Shown here piece after piece: positions 7,608 through 17,262 of a DNA stretch of 64,000 nucleotides. The stretch covers positions 1 to 64,000 of the forward strand of contig CADCEF010000007.1 of NCBI GenBank assembly GCA_902800365.1. The letters are read 5' to 3'. Under the pieces are notes generated by a model. That model saw nothing but the letters and a program-made list of their open reading frames with translations. It was not told the DNA's origin and ran no database searches. The position numbers and the translations under genes were made by a program. This stretch comes from an uncultured Prevotella sp. (GTDB lineage: Bacteria > Bacteroidota > Bacteroidia > Bacteroidales > Bacteroidaceae). Positions within the stretch are counted from its first letter, which is position 1; each line of letters opens with the position of its first letter.

Positions 7608-8516
7608 ATGATAGATAATAAGGACTATAACGAAAAAGAGATTTGGTTCTCATCGGTTAGTAAAGAAAGCCTGGCCAAGTACGATAAGGATGCAGCATAT
7701 GCAGCCTTCAAGAAACGTGTGGCTGAGGCTGGTGCACAGCCCAAAGCAAAGACCTTCCGACTTGGATGGATAAAATATGCTGCAGCAGTATTACTGATGG
7801 TGGTAACGGTAGGCTATCTTTCGTATAAAGGAGGACAGAATGAGATTCAGTCATCATTTGGCGATATCGTTATAGCCACTCCGCAAGGCTCGCGTACACA
7901 ATTGTCATTGCCTGATGGATCGAAGGTGTGGCTTAATGCGGGTTCTAGTATTTCGTACTCACAAGGATTTGGATACATAGACAGACTAGTTAATTTAGTG
8001 GGTGAAGGCTACTTTGAGGTAGTCCACAACGAGAAATTGCCTCTTAGCGTTGTGTCGGAAAATGTATGCGTTAAGGTTTTGGGTACTAAGTTTAATTTTC
8101 GTGACTATCCGACTGATGCAGAGGCAATTGTCTCGTTGACAGAAGGCAGTGTGGCTATGTGTAGTAAGAAAAATCCGGACGAAGGACAATTGTTGAAGCC
8201 TGGACAGCGTGCTACAGTTGATAAGGAATCGGGAAAGATACGCGTAGAGGCCTATGAGGTGGCTAACTCGATGAAATGGACTAACGGACGGCTGCTATTT
8301 GATGGCGAACCATTGCCTGACATAGTAAAGACGCTGGAGCGAAGCTATAATGTTAAGATTACTATTGCTGATTGTAATTTGAGAAAACTGCGTTTCTATG
8401 GTGACTTTATCAGGCAGGAACAGACGTTGGTAGAAGTTCTCGACGCATTGGAATCCACAGGAAAACTAAGATATGAAAGAAACGGAAAGAACGTGATATT
8501 ACTTAATCCTAAATAA
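7608..8516 (+). CDS. FecR-family anti-sigma factor
   Basis: A 302-residue single-pass inner-membrane protein that holds the ECF sigma factor and receives the signal from the STN domain of SusC. The cytoplasmic N-terminus (about 1-57) precedes one transmembrane helix (YAAAVLLMVVTVGYLSY, about 58-74). The periplasmic FecR domain follows (about 85-180) with SLPDGSKVWLNAGSSISY and the VLGTKFNFRDYP segment typical of the family. The C-terminal domain (about 220-302, LLFDGEPLPDIVKTLERSYNV) resembles the part that contacts STN. It lies 40 bp before the SusC gene, in the same operon. Confidence 0.93.
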   Translation: MIDNKDYNEKEIWFSSVSKESLAKYDKDAAYAAFKKRVAEAGAQPKAKTFRLGWIKYAAAVLLMVVTVGYLSYKGGQNEIQSSFGDIVIATPQGSRTQLSLPDGSKVWLNAGSSISYSQGFGYIDRLVNLVGEGYFEVVHNEKLPLSVVSENVCVKVLGTKFNFRDYPTDAEAIVSLTEGSVAMCSKKNPDEGQLLKPGQRATVDKESGKIRVEAYEVANSMKWTNGRLLFDGEPLPDIVKTLERSYNVKITIADCNLRKLRFYGDFIRQEQTLVEVLDALESTGKLRYERNGKNVILLNPK

Positions 8517-8555
8517 ATAACAATCAATTATGTCTAACTTAAAACCAGTTTGCCA

Positions 8556-11500
8556 ATGAAGAAGAAGATTCTTGTTTTGTCAATCATGCTAACTGTAGGT
8601 GCATGTTGCTGGGCTCAGAGTATTCAGCTGAAGCTTAACAATGTGACAGTGAAGAAGGCAATGACAGAGCTAAAGCAAAAGAGTGGCTATTCGTTTGTGT
8701 ATGAAACCAGCGATTTAGACACTAACAAAAAAGTAAATGTGGATGCTGAGAATGCTAAGGACGCTATTGCCCAGATTCTTCAGGGACAGAATGTTACCTA
8801 CGAGATTCAGGGCAAGAACGTAGTTGTTCAGCGCAAGAATGCTAACAACACTAAAGCTAATCAGGGAAAGAAACGCACCGTAAAGGGTACAGTAAAAGAC
8901 AATAACGGTGAACCCGTTATCGGTGCAACTATCATGGAGAGCGGTACAAAAAACGGAACCGTAACCGACGCCGACGGTAACTTTGTTATTGAAATCGCTT
9001 CTGACTCTAAACTTGACATTACATCTATCGGTTACAAGTCGCAGACTGTTAAGCCATCAGCCACTGGCACAACATCAGTAAGCCTGAGCGAGGATAGCAA
9101 TCTGCTTGACGATGTAGTTGTGGTGGGATATGGTACACAGCGTAAAAAACTGATTACCGGTTCTACCGTACACGTAACTGCCGACGATATTGCTGCCGTA
9201 AATGCTGTTGATGCTTTCGGTGCACTACAGAGCCAGGCATCGGGTATGAACATCGTGATGAATTCTGGACAGCCTGGTGAGGGTTATAAGGTTACCATAC
9301 GTGGTATGGGTACTGCCGGCTCGAACACCCCTCTTTATGTAGTTGATGGTGTGCCTGGTGCAAACATCGATGATCTCTCTCCAAACGATATCGAGAGTAT
9401 CGACGTACTAAAGGATGCCGCATCCAGCGCTATCTATGGTGCACGTGCATCTAACGGTGTTATCCTGGTTACTACAAAGAAAGGTAAGGCAGGCGGACAT
9501 GTGCAGGTGAGCTTTGATGGATATATGGGTTGGCAGAATCCAAACACAAACGATGTGACTCCACTGAATGCCAAACAGTATATGGAGATTAACGATAAGG
9601 CCTATCAGATTCAAGGTGTGGCAACTTACGACTGGCAGAAGCTTATCCCCAAGCAGTATGCTCAGATAATGAACGGTACTTGGAATGGTACTAACTGGTT
9701 GGAGGAAACCACCATCCATAATGCCCCCATCCATAATGCTTCACTGAGTATTTCTGGTGGTAGCGAGATCTCTCGTTTTGCTCTCGGTTTTACCAAGTTT
9801 CATCAGACAGGTACTATCGGTGCTCCTGCCGATCCTAAATACGATCGCTATACCGTTCGCCTGAATTCTGATTATTCGCTTATTAAGAAGAAGGGACGTG
9901 ATATCCTTAAGATTGGTGAGAATGCAACCTTCTCGGCTACCGACAAGCGTGGTGTATCAGTAGGAGGTATCTATGGTAACAGCATACGTAATCTTCTGGC
10001 TATGAGTCCTCTGCTGCCTGCATATAACGATGAGGGCGGATACTATGAGTATAAGGATATTCAGGCCGATGCTTGGGATTTTAGTGCAGAAATGGCAAAC
10101 CCATTGGCTCAGATGAAGTACGACAACGGTTTTGGATATACTAAGGTATATCGCTTGCAGACAAACTTCTTCTTGGAGTTTTCGCCTATCAAGGATCTTA
10201 CCTATCGTGCCAGTGCTGGTTGGCTGTATCGCCACAGAGAGGGACGTAGCTATGTTCCAGTATATGAGTTGAGTTCAAAGAAGTCGAACCCAAATGATGA
10301 TGTAAGTCAGAACCAGTCTTATTCTGTACGCTGGTCGTTGGAAAATACATTAAACTGGGTAAAGTCGTTTGATAAGCATAACATTGACGTCCTGCTTGGA
10401 CAGTCTGTTGAGAAGTGGGGTTATGGTAATGGCGTAAACGTTACTAACTCTAATTCTCTCTTCCCAGGATCATTTGATCATGCCTATATTGCTAATGCCA
10501 ATGTCGTCGATCCTTCGTTGACAAGCATAGGTGGCAGTCCAGAGGCACAGGGCGCTCTGTCCTCTTTCTTCGGTCGTGTTAACTATAACTACGACGAGAC
10601 CTATCTTCTCTCGTTGGTACTGCGTTCCGATGGTTCTTCAAACTTTGCCCGTGGTCATCGTTGGGGTTACTTCCCTTCGGTATCAGCTGGTTGGGTTATA
10701 AGTAACGAGAAGTTTATGGAGAGCACTAAGGCATGGATGGACTTCCTGAAGATTCGTGCCAGCTGGGGACAGAACGGTAACTGTAACATATCTAATTTCC
10801 AGTATCTGGCAACAATAGCCCTTGACGATCCTTATTACTTCAACAATAAGGATAATCCTGCTCTGGGTGCTTATCCAAACATCCTGCCTAATGAGGACGT
10901 AAAATGGGAGACTTCTGAACAGCTTGACTTCGGTTTCGATGCACGTTTCCTTAATAACCGTCTGGGTGTGGCTTTCGACTGGTATAAGAAGACCACAAAA
11001 GACTGGTTGGTACGTGCTCCAATGTTGCTGTCGTATGGAACCAATGCTCCTTATGTAAATGGAGGTGATATCGAGAATAAGGGATACGAAATTCAGTTGA
11101 ACTGGAACGATAAGATTGGTAAGGACTTCAGATACAGTGTGTCGGCTAACTTCTCGCATAATAAGAACGAGGTAACCCGACTTGCTAACTCTGAGGGTAT
11201 CATCCATGGTGGTTCAAATGCTATCGCACAGAACACAGCCGAGCTGTATCGTATACAGGTAGGTTATCCTATCGGTTACTTCTGGGGTTATGAGATGGAA
11301 GGTATCATCCAGAACGAGAAGCAGCTGCAGGAATATCTGGATCGCAACTGTAGTGGCGACAAGGCAAACTCTTTGCAGGGTGAGTCACTGCAGCCTGGTG
11401 ACGTAATGTTCAAGGATGTGAACGGTAATGGTAAAATTGATAAGGGTGACGATGATAAGACCATGATTGGTGATCCTAACCCAGACTTTACTTTAGGCCT

Positions 11501-11975
11501 GAACATCAATATATCATATAAGGGCTTCGACTTTGCTCTGAATGGTTATGGCTCATTTGGACAGCAGGTTGCTAAGAGTTACCGTCAGTTCTCTGACCAT
11601 CCTGATGATAACTATTGTACTGATGTGTACACCAAGTATTGGACAGGTGAGGGCAGCACTAACCGCTATCCACGTTTCTCTGATGGTAAGACTGCAAATA
11701 TGTCGGAGATTTCACGCGTATGGATTGAAGATGCCGACTTCTTCAAGATTTCAAGAATCTCACTCGGTTACGATTTCAAGCGCCTCTATTCAAAGCTTCC
11801 AGTACAAAAGTGCCGTCTCTATGTAGCACTCAGCAATTTCTTCACCTTTACAGGCTATTCAGGAATGGATCCTGAAGTGGGCTTTGGCAATGGTGCCAGC
11901 TGGGCTTCTGGTATCGACTGTGGTTATTATCCCTCAGCACGTAGCTGGCAGGTGGGTCTAAACATCAACTTTTAA
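8556..11975 (+). CDS. SusC/RagA-type TonB-dependent transporter with N-terminal STN signalling domain
   Basis: An outer-membrane transporter of 1139 residues that works with the SusD lipoprotein encoded next to it. Domains in order: signal peptide (1-21, ending CCWAQ); STN secretin/TonB short N-terminal domain (about 22-95); carboxypeptidase-regulatory-like domain (about 105-190, GTVKDNNGEPVIGATI); plug (about 195-310) including the SusC signature DVLKDAASSAIYGARASNG; and a barrel ending in GLNINF with a C-terminal aromatic residue. The STN domain is the part that talks to FecR. The ATG at 8556 was chosen over a TTG two codons upstream because it begins a normal signal peptide (MKKKILVLS). 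Confidence 0.96.
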   Translation: MKKKILVLSIMLTVGACCWAQSIQLKLNNVTVKKAMTELKQKSGYSFVYETSDLDTNKKVNVDAENAKDAIAQILQGQNVTYEIQGKNVVVQRKNANNTKANQGKKRTVKGTVKDNNGEPVIGATIMESGTKNGTVTDADGNFVIEIASDSKLDITSIGYKSQTVKPSATGTTSVSLSEDSNLLDDVVVVGYGTQRKKLITGSTVHVTADDIAAVNAVDAFGALQSQASGMNIVMNSGQPGEGYKVTIRGMGTAGSNTPLYVVDGVPGANIDDLSPNDIESIDVLKDAASSAIYGARASNGVILVTTKKGKAGGHVQVSFDGYMGWQNPNTNDVTPLNAKQYMEINDKAYQIQGVATYDWQKLIPKQYAQIMNGTWNGTNWLEETTIHNAPIHNASLSISGGSEISRFALGFTKFHQTGTIGAPADPKYDRYTVRLNSDYSLIKKKGRDILKIGENATFSATDKRGVSVGGIYGNSIRNLLAMSPLLPAYNDEGGYYEYKDIQADAWDFSAEMANPLAQMKYDNGFGYTKVYRLQTNFFLEFSPIKDLTYRASAGWLYRHREGRSYVPVYELSSKKSNPNDDVSQNQSYSVRWSLENTLNWVKSFDKHNIDVLLGQSVEKWGYGNGVNVTNSNSLFPGSFDHAYIANANVVDPSLTSIGGSPEAQGALSSFFGRVNYNYDETYLLSLVLRSDGSSNFARGHRWGYFPSVSAGWVISNEKFMESTKAWMDFLKIRASWGQNGNCNISNFQYLATIALDDPYYFNNKDNPALGAYPNILPNEDVKWETSEQLDFGFDARFLNNRLGVAFDWYKKTTKDWLVRAPMLLSYGTNAPYVNGGDIENKGYEIQLNWNDKIGKDFRYSVSANFSHNKNEVTRLANSEGIIHGGSNAIAQNTAELYRIQVGYPIGYFWGYEMEGIIQNEKQLQEYLDRNCSGDKANSLQGESLQPGDVMFKDVNGNGKIDKGDDDKTMIGDPNPDFTLGLNINISYKGFDFALNGYGSFGQQVAKSYRQFSDHPDDNYCTDVYTKYWTGEGSTNRYPRFSDGKTANMSEISRVWIEDADFFKISRISLGYDFKRLYSKLPVQKCRLYVALSNFFTFTGYSGMDPEVGFGNGASWASGIDCGYYPSARSWQVGLNINF

Positions 11976-11978
11976 TTA

Positions 11979-13730
11979 ATGAACATTATGGAAAAGAAAA
12001 TCAAATATATCATAGCTTCGCTATTCTGTGTGATGCTCTTTGCGGCCTGTGATGATTTCCTTGACACAGACAACCTCACTATGAAGGATACGTCGAACTT
12101 CCCCTTGAACGAGACTGATGCCTATCAGATGGTGAATGGTATCTATGCTGTGATGAATCGCAACCTGGCCGACCCTGAGGAAGATCCGTTCTTTATTTTC
12201 GATATAGCATCAGACGACCGTCTGGGTGGAGGTAGTCAGAGTAATATCGGTGCACAGGGCGTTGACCGACTGATGAATGCCTATGTGGACTGGATGAAAC
12301 CACTATGGCAGCAGCGTTATGCTGGTATCAACCGTGCTAACAACGCACTTGAGTCTATAGATAATGTAACAAACTGGACTTCGGAAACCACAAAGAAACA
12401 GTACCTCTGCGAGATATACTTCCTCCGTGCATGGTACTATTTCAATCTGGCTCAGGTGTTTAATGGTGTGCCTTTGGTATTGAGCACAGTTCCCCAGAAT
12501 CTTCCAAGATCAACTGCTGATGAGGTGTATGCTCAAATAGCATCTGACCTGAAGAATGCCATTGAGATAGGTCCATCAACCAAGTATCCAGACTTTGGCG
12601 AGGGACGTGTGTCAAAATGGGCTGCCGAGGGTATGATGGCTCGTGTATGGCTGTTCTATACTGGCTTCTATCAGAAGTCGGAGCTGCCTTTGGCCGAAGG
12701 TGGATCAGTATCTAAATCTCAAGTTGTAGCATGGCTTGAGGATTGTATCCAGAACAGTGGCTTCGGACTGGTATCTGACCAGCGTAATCTCTGGCCATAC
12801 ACAAACCCATATACTGCTAAGGATTATCTGTACGATCAGGAAAACAACCTGAATTGGGAGACTGACGAGAACAAGGAAAGTATGTTTGCCGTCAAGATGT
12901 CGAACAAGGCAGGATGGAGTGCTGATGATCATCTGCGTCATAACCGTATCGTTGAGTTCTATGGTTTGCGTAAGACCAACGAGAGCGCCTTCCCATTCTC
13001 TGTTCAGGGCTACTCAAATGGTCCTGTTTGTGAAAAGCTCTGGACCGATTGGGCAGAGGATCCTGACTATGCAGGCGACTATCGTCGTGTAGGTTCTATC
13101 TGCGACCGTGCTGTTGAGATTCCTAACTATCCTGGTGATAAGGCTAAGGAGGTAGAGAATACAAACCTGTTGGCCAAGAAGTATATCGGTTGTGAGGCCT
13201 ATAATGAGGATCATAGCGGTAGATATCTGAGCTATGCATACTACTATGGTAGTGAGAACAACCGTCAGAGTGGTCTTACACAATCGCTTGTTTGGCTTCG
13301 CTTTGCCGACGTTCTGTTGATGCATGCAGAGCTATCTGATGGTAAGGTTATCTATAATGGTAAGAATGGAGTTAATGCTGTCCGCCAGCGTGCAGGTTTG
13401 GGCGATATTCCTTACAGCCTGGCTAACCTTAAGAAGGAGCGCCGTTATGAGCTTTGCTTCGAGGCACTGCGTTGGAACGATCTGCGCCGTTGGGGTGATG
13501 TGGCTGAGAAGGTAAAGAATCAGGTAGGTAATAAGATCCTGAATCAGGGTATTGCAGGGGAGTACGCCTTTACCAACGACTTTATGCAGCGTTACAAGGA
13601 CACCGGTGGTGGATTCTTCAAAATTCCTGAGGACCAGGTAACACTTTCTGAAGGCGTTCTGGAGCAGAATCCAGGATGGGGAGATGGTACCAACTGGGCA
13701 AAGGGTGACCTTCCTTACAAATTCAAATAA
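11979..13730 (+). CDS. SusD/RagB-family surface lipoprotein
   Basis: The substrate-binding lid of the SusC transporter, anchored on the cell surface. The lipobox LFAAC places the lipidated cysteine at residue 24, and the acidic residues after it (CDDFLDTD) fit a surface-export signal. Helical TPR-like segments form the body of the 583-residue protein. The C-terminal family motif RRYELCFEALRWNDLRRWG is present near residue 485. The start lies 3 bp after the SusC stop; a second ATG at 11988 is also possible. No glycosidase, peptidase or sulfatase gene follows, so the substrate cannot be read from context. Confidence 0.95.
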   Translation: MNIMEKKIKYIIASLFCVMLFAACDDFLDTDNLTMKDTSNFPLNETDAYQMVNGIYAVMNRNLADPEEDPFFIFDIASDDRLGGGSQSNIGAQGVDRLMNAYVDWMKPLWQQRYAGINRANNALESIDNVTNWTSETTKKQYLCEIYFLRAWYYFNLAQVFNGVPLVLSTVPQNLPRSTADEVYAQIASDLKNAIEIGPSTKYPDFGEGRVSKWAAEGMMARVWLFYTGFYQKSELPLAEGGSVSKSQVVAWLEDCIQNSGFGLVSDQRNLWPYTNPYTAKDYLYDQENNLNWETDENKESMFAVKMSNKAGWSADDHLRHNRIVEFYGLRKTNESAFPFSVQGYSNGPVCEKLWTDWAEDPDYAGDYRRVGSICDRAVEIPNYPGDKAKEVENTNLLAKKYIGCEAYNEDHSGRYLSYAYYYGSENNRQSGLTQSLVWLRFADVLLMHAELSDGKVIYNGKNGVNAVRQRAGLGDIPYSLANLKKERRYELCFEALRWNDLRRWGDVAEKVKNQVGNKILNQGIAGEYAFTNDFMQRYKDTGGGFFKIPEDQVTLSEGVLEQNPGWGDGTNWAKGDLPYKFK

Positions 13731-13749
13731 TACTTAAATCTAAAAAATC

Positions 13750-13782
13750 GGGGTATGTTATTTGGACATACCCCGTTTTTTT
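13750..13782 (+). terminator. terminator of the SusCD operon
   Basis: GGGGTATGT (13750-13758) pairs with ACATACCCC (13766-13774) around a 7-nt loop, followed by G and seven T residues. The loop carries the -33 TTTG of the next promoter. Confidence 0.9.
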
Positions 13783-13794
13783 ATTATCTTTGCA
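13761..13794 (+). promoter_or_regulatory. upp promoter embedded in the terminator
   Basis: TTTG at 13761-13764 (inside the terminator loop) and TATCTTTGCA at 13785-13794 are separated by 20 bp, so the T-run of the terminator forms the promoter spacer. The upp ATG follows 21 bp later. Confidence 0.75.
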
Positions 13795-13815
13795 CCCAAA
13801 CTAAAAACGAATAGT

Positions 13816-14502
13816 ATGATTGAAGTAGTAGATTTTAGCAAAACCAATTCGGTACTCAACCAGTATATGGCTGAGTTGAGAGACAAGAACTATCAGAAGA
13901 ACCGACTGCTGTTCCGTCATAACATCAAGCGTATAGGCGAGATTATGGCGTATGAACTGTCGAAGACTCTGGAGTACAAAACCAAGACTATCACCACACC
14001 TCTGGGAACAATTGATATTCCCCTGCCAAAGGACGATATGGTGGTAGCTACGGTGCTGCGTGCAGGACTGCCCTTCCATGAGGGATTCTTGAATGTGTTC
14101 GACAAGGCTGACAACGGTTTTGTGTCAGCTTTCCGTATGTATATCAATAGAGAGCATACCGAGGTGGGTGTACATACAGAGTATATCGCCACACAAAGCG
14201 TGAAGAACAAAACACTGTTGGTGGTAGACCCCATGCTAGCTACCGGAGGAAGTTTGGCTGCTGCAATTGAATCACTATTGGAGTCGGGAAAACCAAAGAA
14301 AATTCATTTGTGCTGTGTGATAGCTGCTCCCGAGGGAATCGAAGTGGTGAAAGAGGCATTGCCTGATGGTTCTACTATCTGGTGTGCGGCCATCGACCAG
14401 GGTATGAACGAACAGAAGTATATCGTACCAGGATTTGGCGACTGCGGCGATCTGTGCTACGGTGAAAAGCTACAGAGTTTCCGTAAGCACGCTGATAAAT
14501 AA
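13816..14502 (+). CDS. upp: uracil phosphoribosyltransferase
   Basis: Pyrimidine salvage enzyme that makes UMP from uracil and PRPP in the cytoplasm. The PRPP-binding loop DPMLATGGSL is clear near residues 136-145, and the uracil-binding C-terminal segment reads YIVPGFGDCGDLCYG. The 228-residue length is slightly longer than the usual 208-215. The ATG at 13816 is preferred because the longer frame would begin inside the upstream terminator and promoter. The gene is monocistronic, between a terminator-embedded promoter and its own strong hairpin terminator. Confidence 0.95.
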   Translation: MIEVVDFSKTNSVLNQYMAELRDKNYQKNRLLFRHNIKRIGEIMAYELSKTLEYKTKTITTPLGTIDIPLPKDDMVVATVLRAGLPFHEGFLNVFDKADNGFVSAFRMYINREHTEVGVHTEYIATQSVKNKTLLVVDPMLATGGSLAAAIESLLESGKPKKIHLCCVIAAPEGIEVVKEALPDGSTIWCAAIDQGMNEQKYIVPGFGDCGDLCYGEKLQSFRKHADK

Positions 14503-14508
14503 AAAAGA

Positions 14509-14540
14509 ATCCCGCTCAAAACCGAGCGGGATTTCTTTTT
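14509..14540. terminator. bidirectional terminator between upp and the DASS transporter
   Basis: ATCCCGCTC (14509-14517) pairs with GAGCGGGAT (14524-14532), with a T-run on the plus side (TTCTTTTT) and an A-run on the other, serving the two convergent genes. Confidence 0.88.
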
Positions 14541-14545
14541 GTATC

Positions 14546-16051
14546 TTAGATGAGGTGAAGTGTTCCCATCAGGTAAACCAGACCGAAGCCTAATACTATT
14601 GAAATGATACCCATGATGATACCAATCTTAGACATTTGTGACTGCTTTACATAGCCTGTTGCAAATGCCAGAGCATTTGGTGGGGTAGAGATAGGCAGAA
14701 TCATTGCTGATGATGCTGCAATAGCTACACCGATAAGTACGGTTGGTGTGCCGCCGATTGGAGCGAGCTTGTCGCCCATAGCACCGCATACCATAGCCAG
14801 AATAGGCATCAGCAGAGCTGCAGTAGCAGAGTTAGAGATGAAGTTCGACAGCAGATAGCAGATAGCGCCACCAATCAGCAGGATGAGTATTGGTGAGAAC
14901 TCGCCGAATGGGATGCTCTCTACGGCATTGGCTGCCAACCCTGAAGAGTTAAGACCATAACCCAGTGCGAAACCACCGGCTACCATCCAGATAACACTCC
15001 AGTTAATCTGCTCAAGGTCACGCTTATTGATAACGCCAGTAAGAGCGAAGACACAGAATGGAATCATTGCTACAGTATTGGCATTGATACCAGTAACCTG
15101 GTCAGAAAGCCAAAGGAGTACTGTAACGATGAATGTGATAATCACAACAGTAGACTGGAACCCCTTTTGCATGCCACCGTCAATCTTCAGTTCAATCGTC
15201 TTCTGACTGAATGGGAAGAACTTGAGCAACAGACGCCAACTGATAAACAGCAGCAACATAACGAGTGGGAACATAAACATCATCCACTGTCCGAATCCGA
15301 GGCCCATATTCAATCCTTCAGGATCGTTAAGATATTTCAGAGCGATAGAGTTAGGAGGTGTACCAATAGGTGTACCCATACCACCGAGGTTGGCTGCTAC
15401 AGGGATAGACATTGCGAGTGCAATACGCCCTTTTCCCTCTGGAGGGAGCTGATGGAATACAGGTGCAAGGAATGTAAGCATCATAGCAGCTGTAGCTGTG
15501 TTAGATACGAACATTGAGAACAGACCTGTGATGAGCAGGAAACCCAGAAGCACCATCTCACTGCGTGTGCCGAAGGGACGCAACAGAACCTTTGCCAACT
15601 GGGCGTCGAGACCGGTTTTGGTGGCGGCGATAGCCAGTACAAAACCACCAATGAACAGCATGATGATAGGATCGGCAAACGAAGCCATCACACCTTTGTG
15701 AGAGAGTAACTTGCCTACCACTTCTGGGTCGACCATAGGTTTGATACCGCTGTCGGAGCAGAATAGCAGCATCAATACGATGATTGCGATTGAAGTGGCC
15801 CACGATGAAACAATCTCGAGAATCCACATCAATGTAGCAAACGCAAAGATAGCGATTACACGCTGCTGTATAACGGTTAAGTTCTGGATGCCAAACCACT
15901 CGGATGGCATATTCCAAAGTAATAATGTAACGAGAGCTACCAAGGCAATCTTGATAGCACGTTTAGTACCATCGGCAGGATGGTATTTACGCTGGTGACG
16001 CATCTTGTGATACGCCTCAACGAGGTTAAATCCTTCGTAAATGTGAAACAT
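14546..16051 (-). CDS. DASS-family (SLC13-type) sodium:dicarboxylate or sulfate symporter
   Basis: An inner-membrane anion transporter of 501 residues with about 11 to 13 membrane segments. The two substrate/sodium-binding motifs of the divalent anion:sodium symporter family are visible: FVSNTATAAMM in the first half and NFISNSATAALLMPI in the second, each with nearby glycine-rich loops (NLGGMGTPIGTPPN and ILPISTPPNALAFA). These match the C4-dicarboxylate branch (VcINDY type), so succinate, fumarate or malate is the likely substrate, which would fit a succinate-producing fermenter. Sulfate cannot be excluded. It is monocistronic with a -7 box at 16102-16111. Confidence 0.88.
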   Translation of the reverse strand: MFHIYEGFNLVEAYHKMRHQRKYHPADGTKRAIKIALVALVTLLLWNMPSEWFGIQNLTVIQQRVIAIFAFATLMWILEIVSSWATSIAIIVLMLLFCSDSGIKPMVDPEVVGKLLSHKGVMASFADPIIMLFIGGFVLAIAATKTGLDAQLAKVLLRPFGTRSEMVLLGFLLITGLFSMFVSNTATAAMMLTFLAPVFHQLPPEGKGRIALAMSIPVAANLGGMGTPIGTPPNSIALKYLNDPEGLNMGLGFGQWMMFMFPLVMLLLFISWRLLLKFFPFSQKTIELKIDGGMQKGFQSTVVIITFIVTVLLWLSDQVTGINANTVAMIPFCVFALTGVINKRDLEQINWSVIWMVAGGFALGYGLNSSGLAANAVESIPFGEFSPILILLIGGAICYLLSNFISNSATAALLMPILAMVCGAMGDKLAPIGGTPTVLIGVAIAASSAMILPISTPPNALAFATGYVKQSQMSKIGIIMGIISIVLGFGLVYLMGTLHLI

Positions 16052-16101
16052 ATTGTTTAAAAGTTGTTATTTATTATTTGGTTTCAAGCTTAAAAATCGA
16101 A

Positions 16102-16111
16102 CGCAAAGGTA
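16102..16111 (-). promoter_or_regulatory. -7 promoter box for the DASS transporter
   Basis: The minus strand reads TACCTTTGCG, matching TAnnTTTG, 50 bp before the start codon. Confidence 0.6.
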
Positions 16112-16179
16112 ATAAGTTTTTGGGAAAAATTTTGTGTTACTTCAGGTTTTGTTCGGATATTGAGTGTATATTAACACAA

Positions 16180-16214
16180 AATCATCCCCACAACAATATG
16201 CCATGGGGATGATT
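16180..16214 (-). terminator. hairpin terminator after korB
   Basis: AATCATCCCCA (16180-16190) and TGGGGATGATT (16204-16214) form an 11-bp perfect stem just past the korB stop. On the minus strand it is followed by TTGTGTT, a weak T-run. Confidence 0.75.
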
Positions 16215-16241
16215 GATATGTGGAGTTTGCAAACTCGCGGG

Positions 16242-17246
16242 TTATTTTACCTCCCAGATGTCGTTGGTTTCAAGAAGTTCTTCAAAGTTGTGATACTTCT
16301 TCTGGGCAGAAACCTCTGCAAGCTGAGCATGAACAGCATCGTTATAGGTTGGAGCCTCAACATCGCGGATCACACCGAGTGCGATGGGGAAACCGTCCTC
16401 TGGAGTCATCATGGCTAACTTCAGCTGCAGCGTGTTGTCCTCACAGTGAGCATCGTGAACCAGTACATCATCGATGGTATAGCCATCCTTACCGATCTCA
16501 ACAACCTTCAGTCCGAAGCCCTGCTGTACCAAACCGAACTCGTTGTTCTCTCCGAAAACAAGTTTCTCGCCATGCTTTACATAGATGGCGTTCTTCTTAC
16601 GACCCTCGTTGTTGTAAACCACATCGTGGCAGTGGTCGTTGAAGATAACGCAGTTCTGCAGAACCTCAGTTACACTTGCACCCTTGTGCTCGTAAGCTGC
16701 CTTCAGAACCTCAATAGTTCCTTTTGCATCGGTAGCCACGCAGCGTGCAAAGAAGTGTCCGCGTGCACCAAAGCAGAGCTCAGCTGGGCGGAATGGATCC
16801 TCTACAGTTCCGTAAGGGCTTGACTTAGATACGAAGCCACGAGGTGAGGTAGGTGAATACTGGCCCTTGGTCAAACCATAGATACGGTTGTTCAAGAGAA
16901 TCATATTCAGGTCGATGTTACGACGATTGGCGTGGATAAAGTGGTTACCACCGATAGCCAGTCCGTCACCATCACCACTAACCTGCCATACGGTGAGGTT
17001 TGGGTTGGCAACCTTTGCGCCTGTAGCGATGGCTGCAGCACGACCGTGGATGGTGTTCATGCCATAGGTAGCCATATAGTGGGGCAGACGGCTTGAGCAG
17101 CCGATACCGCTGATAACTGCTACGTTCTCGGGAGCTACGCCTATCTCGGCCATAGCCTTATGGAGTGAAGCCAGGAAGAAGTGGTCGCCGCAACCAGGGC
17201 ACCAACGAGGCTGGCCTTTCTTAAAATCTTGTGCTGTATATTCCAT
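16242..17246 (-). CDS. korB: 2-oxoacid (probably 2-oxoglutarate):ferredoxin oxidoreductase, beta subunit
   Basis: The thiamine-diphosphate-binding subunit, 334 residues. The N-terminal cysteines in RWCPGCGDHF and the later GIGCSSR are typical of this subunit. The TPP/Mg motif is GDGDGLAIGGNHFIHANRRN with ILLNNRIYGLTKGQYSPTS. With KorA it oxidatively decarboxylates a 2-oxoacid to the acyl-CoA and reduces ferredoxin, or runs in reverse for carbon fixation. The 2-oxoglutarate assignment follows the family pattern of a fused gamma-alpha KorA plus a short KorB; other 2-oxoacids are possible. It follows korA across an 81-bp spacer that holds an inverted repeat. Confidence 0.9.
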   Translation of the reverse strand: MEYTAQDFKKGQPRWCPGCGDHFFLASLHKAMAEIGVAPENVAVISGIGCSSRLPHYMATYGMNTIHGRAAAIATGAKVANPNLTVWQVSGDGDGLAIGGNHFIHANRRNIDLNMILLNNRIYGLTKGQYSPTSPRGFVSKSSPYGTVEDPFRPAELCFGARGHFFARCVATDAKGTIEVLKAAYEHKGASVTEVLQNCVIFNDHCHDVVYNNEGRKKNAIYVKHGEKLVFGENNEFGLVQQGFGLKVVEIGKDGYTIDDVLVHDAHCEDNTLQLKLAMMTPEDGFPIALGVIRDVEAPTYNDAVHAQLAEVSAQKKYHNFEELLETNDIWEVK

Positions 17247-17262
17247 ACTTTTTATATTTTTT

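Noticed and set aside
13762-13815. Extended N-terminus for upp
   Set aside because: The extra codons lie in the terminator stem and the promoter -7 box.
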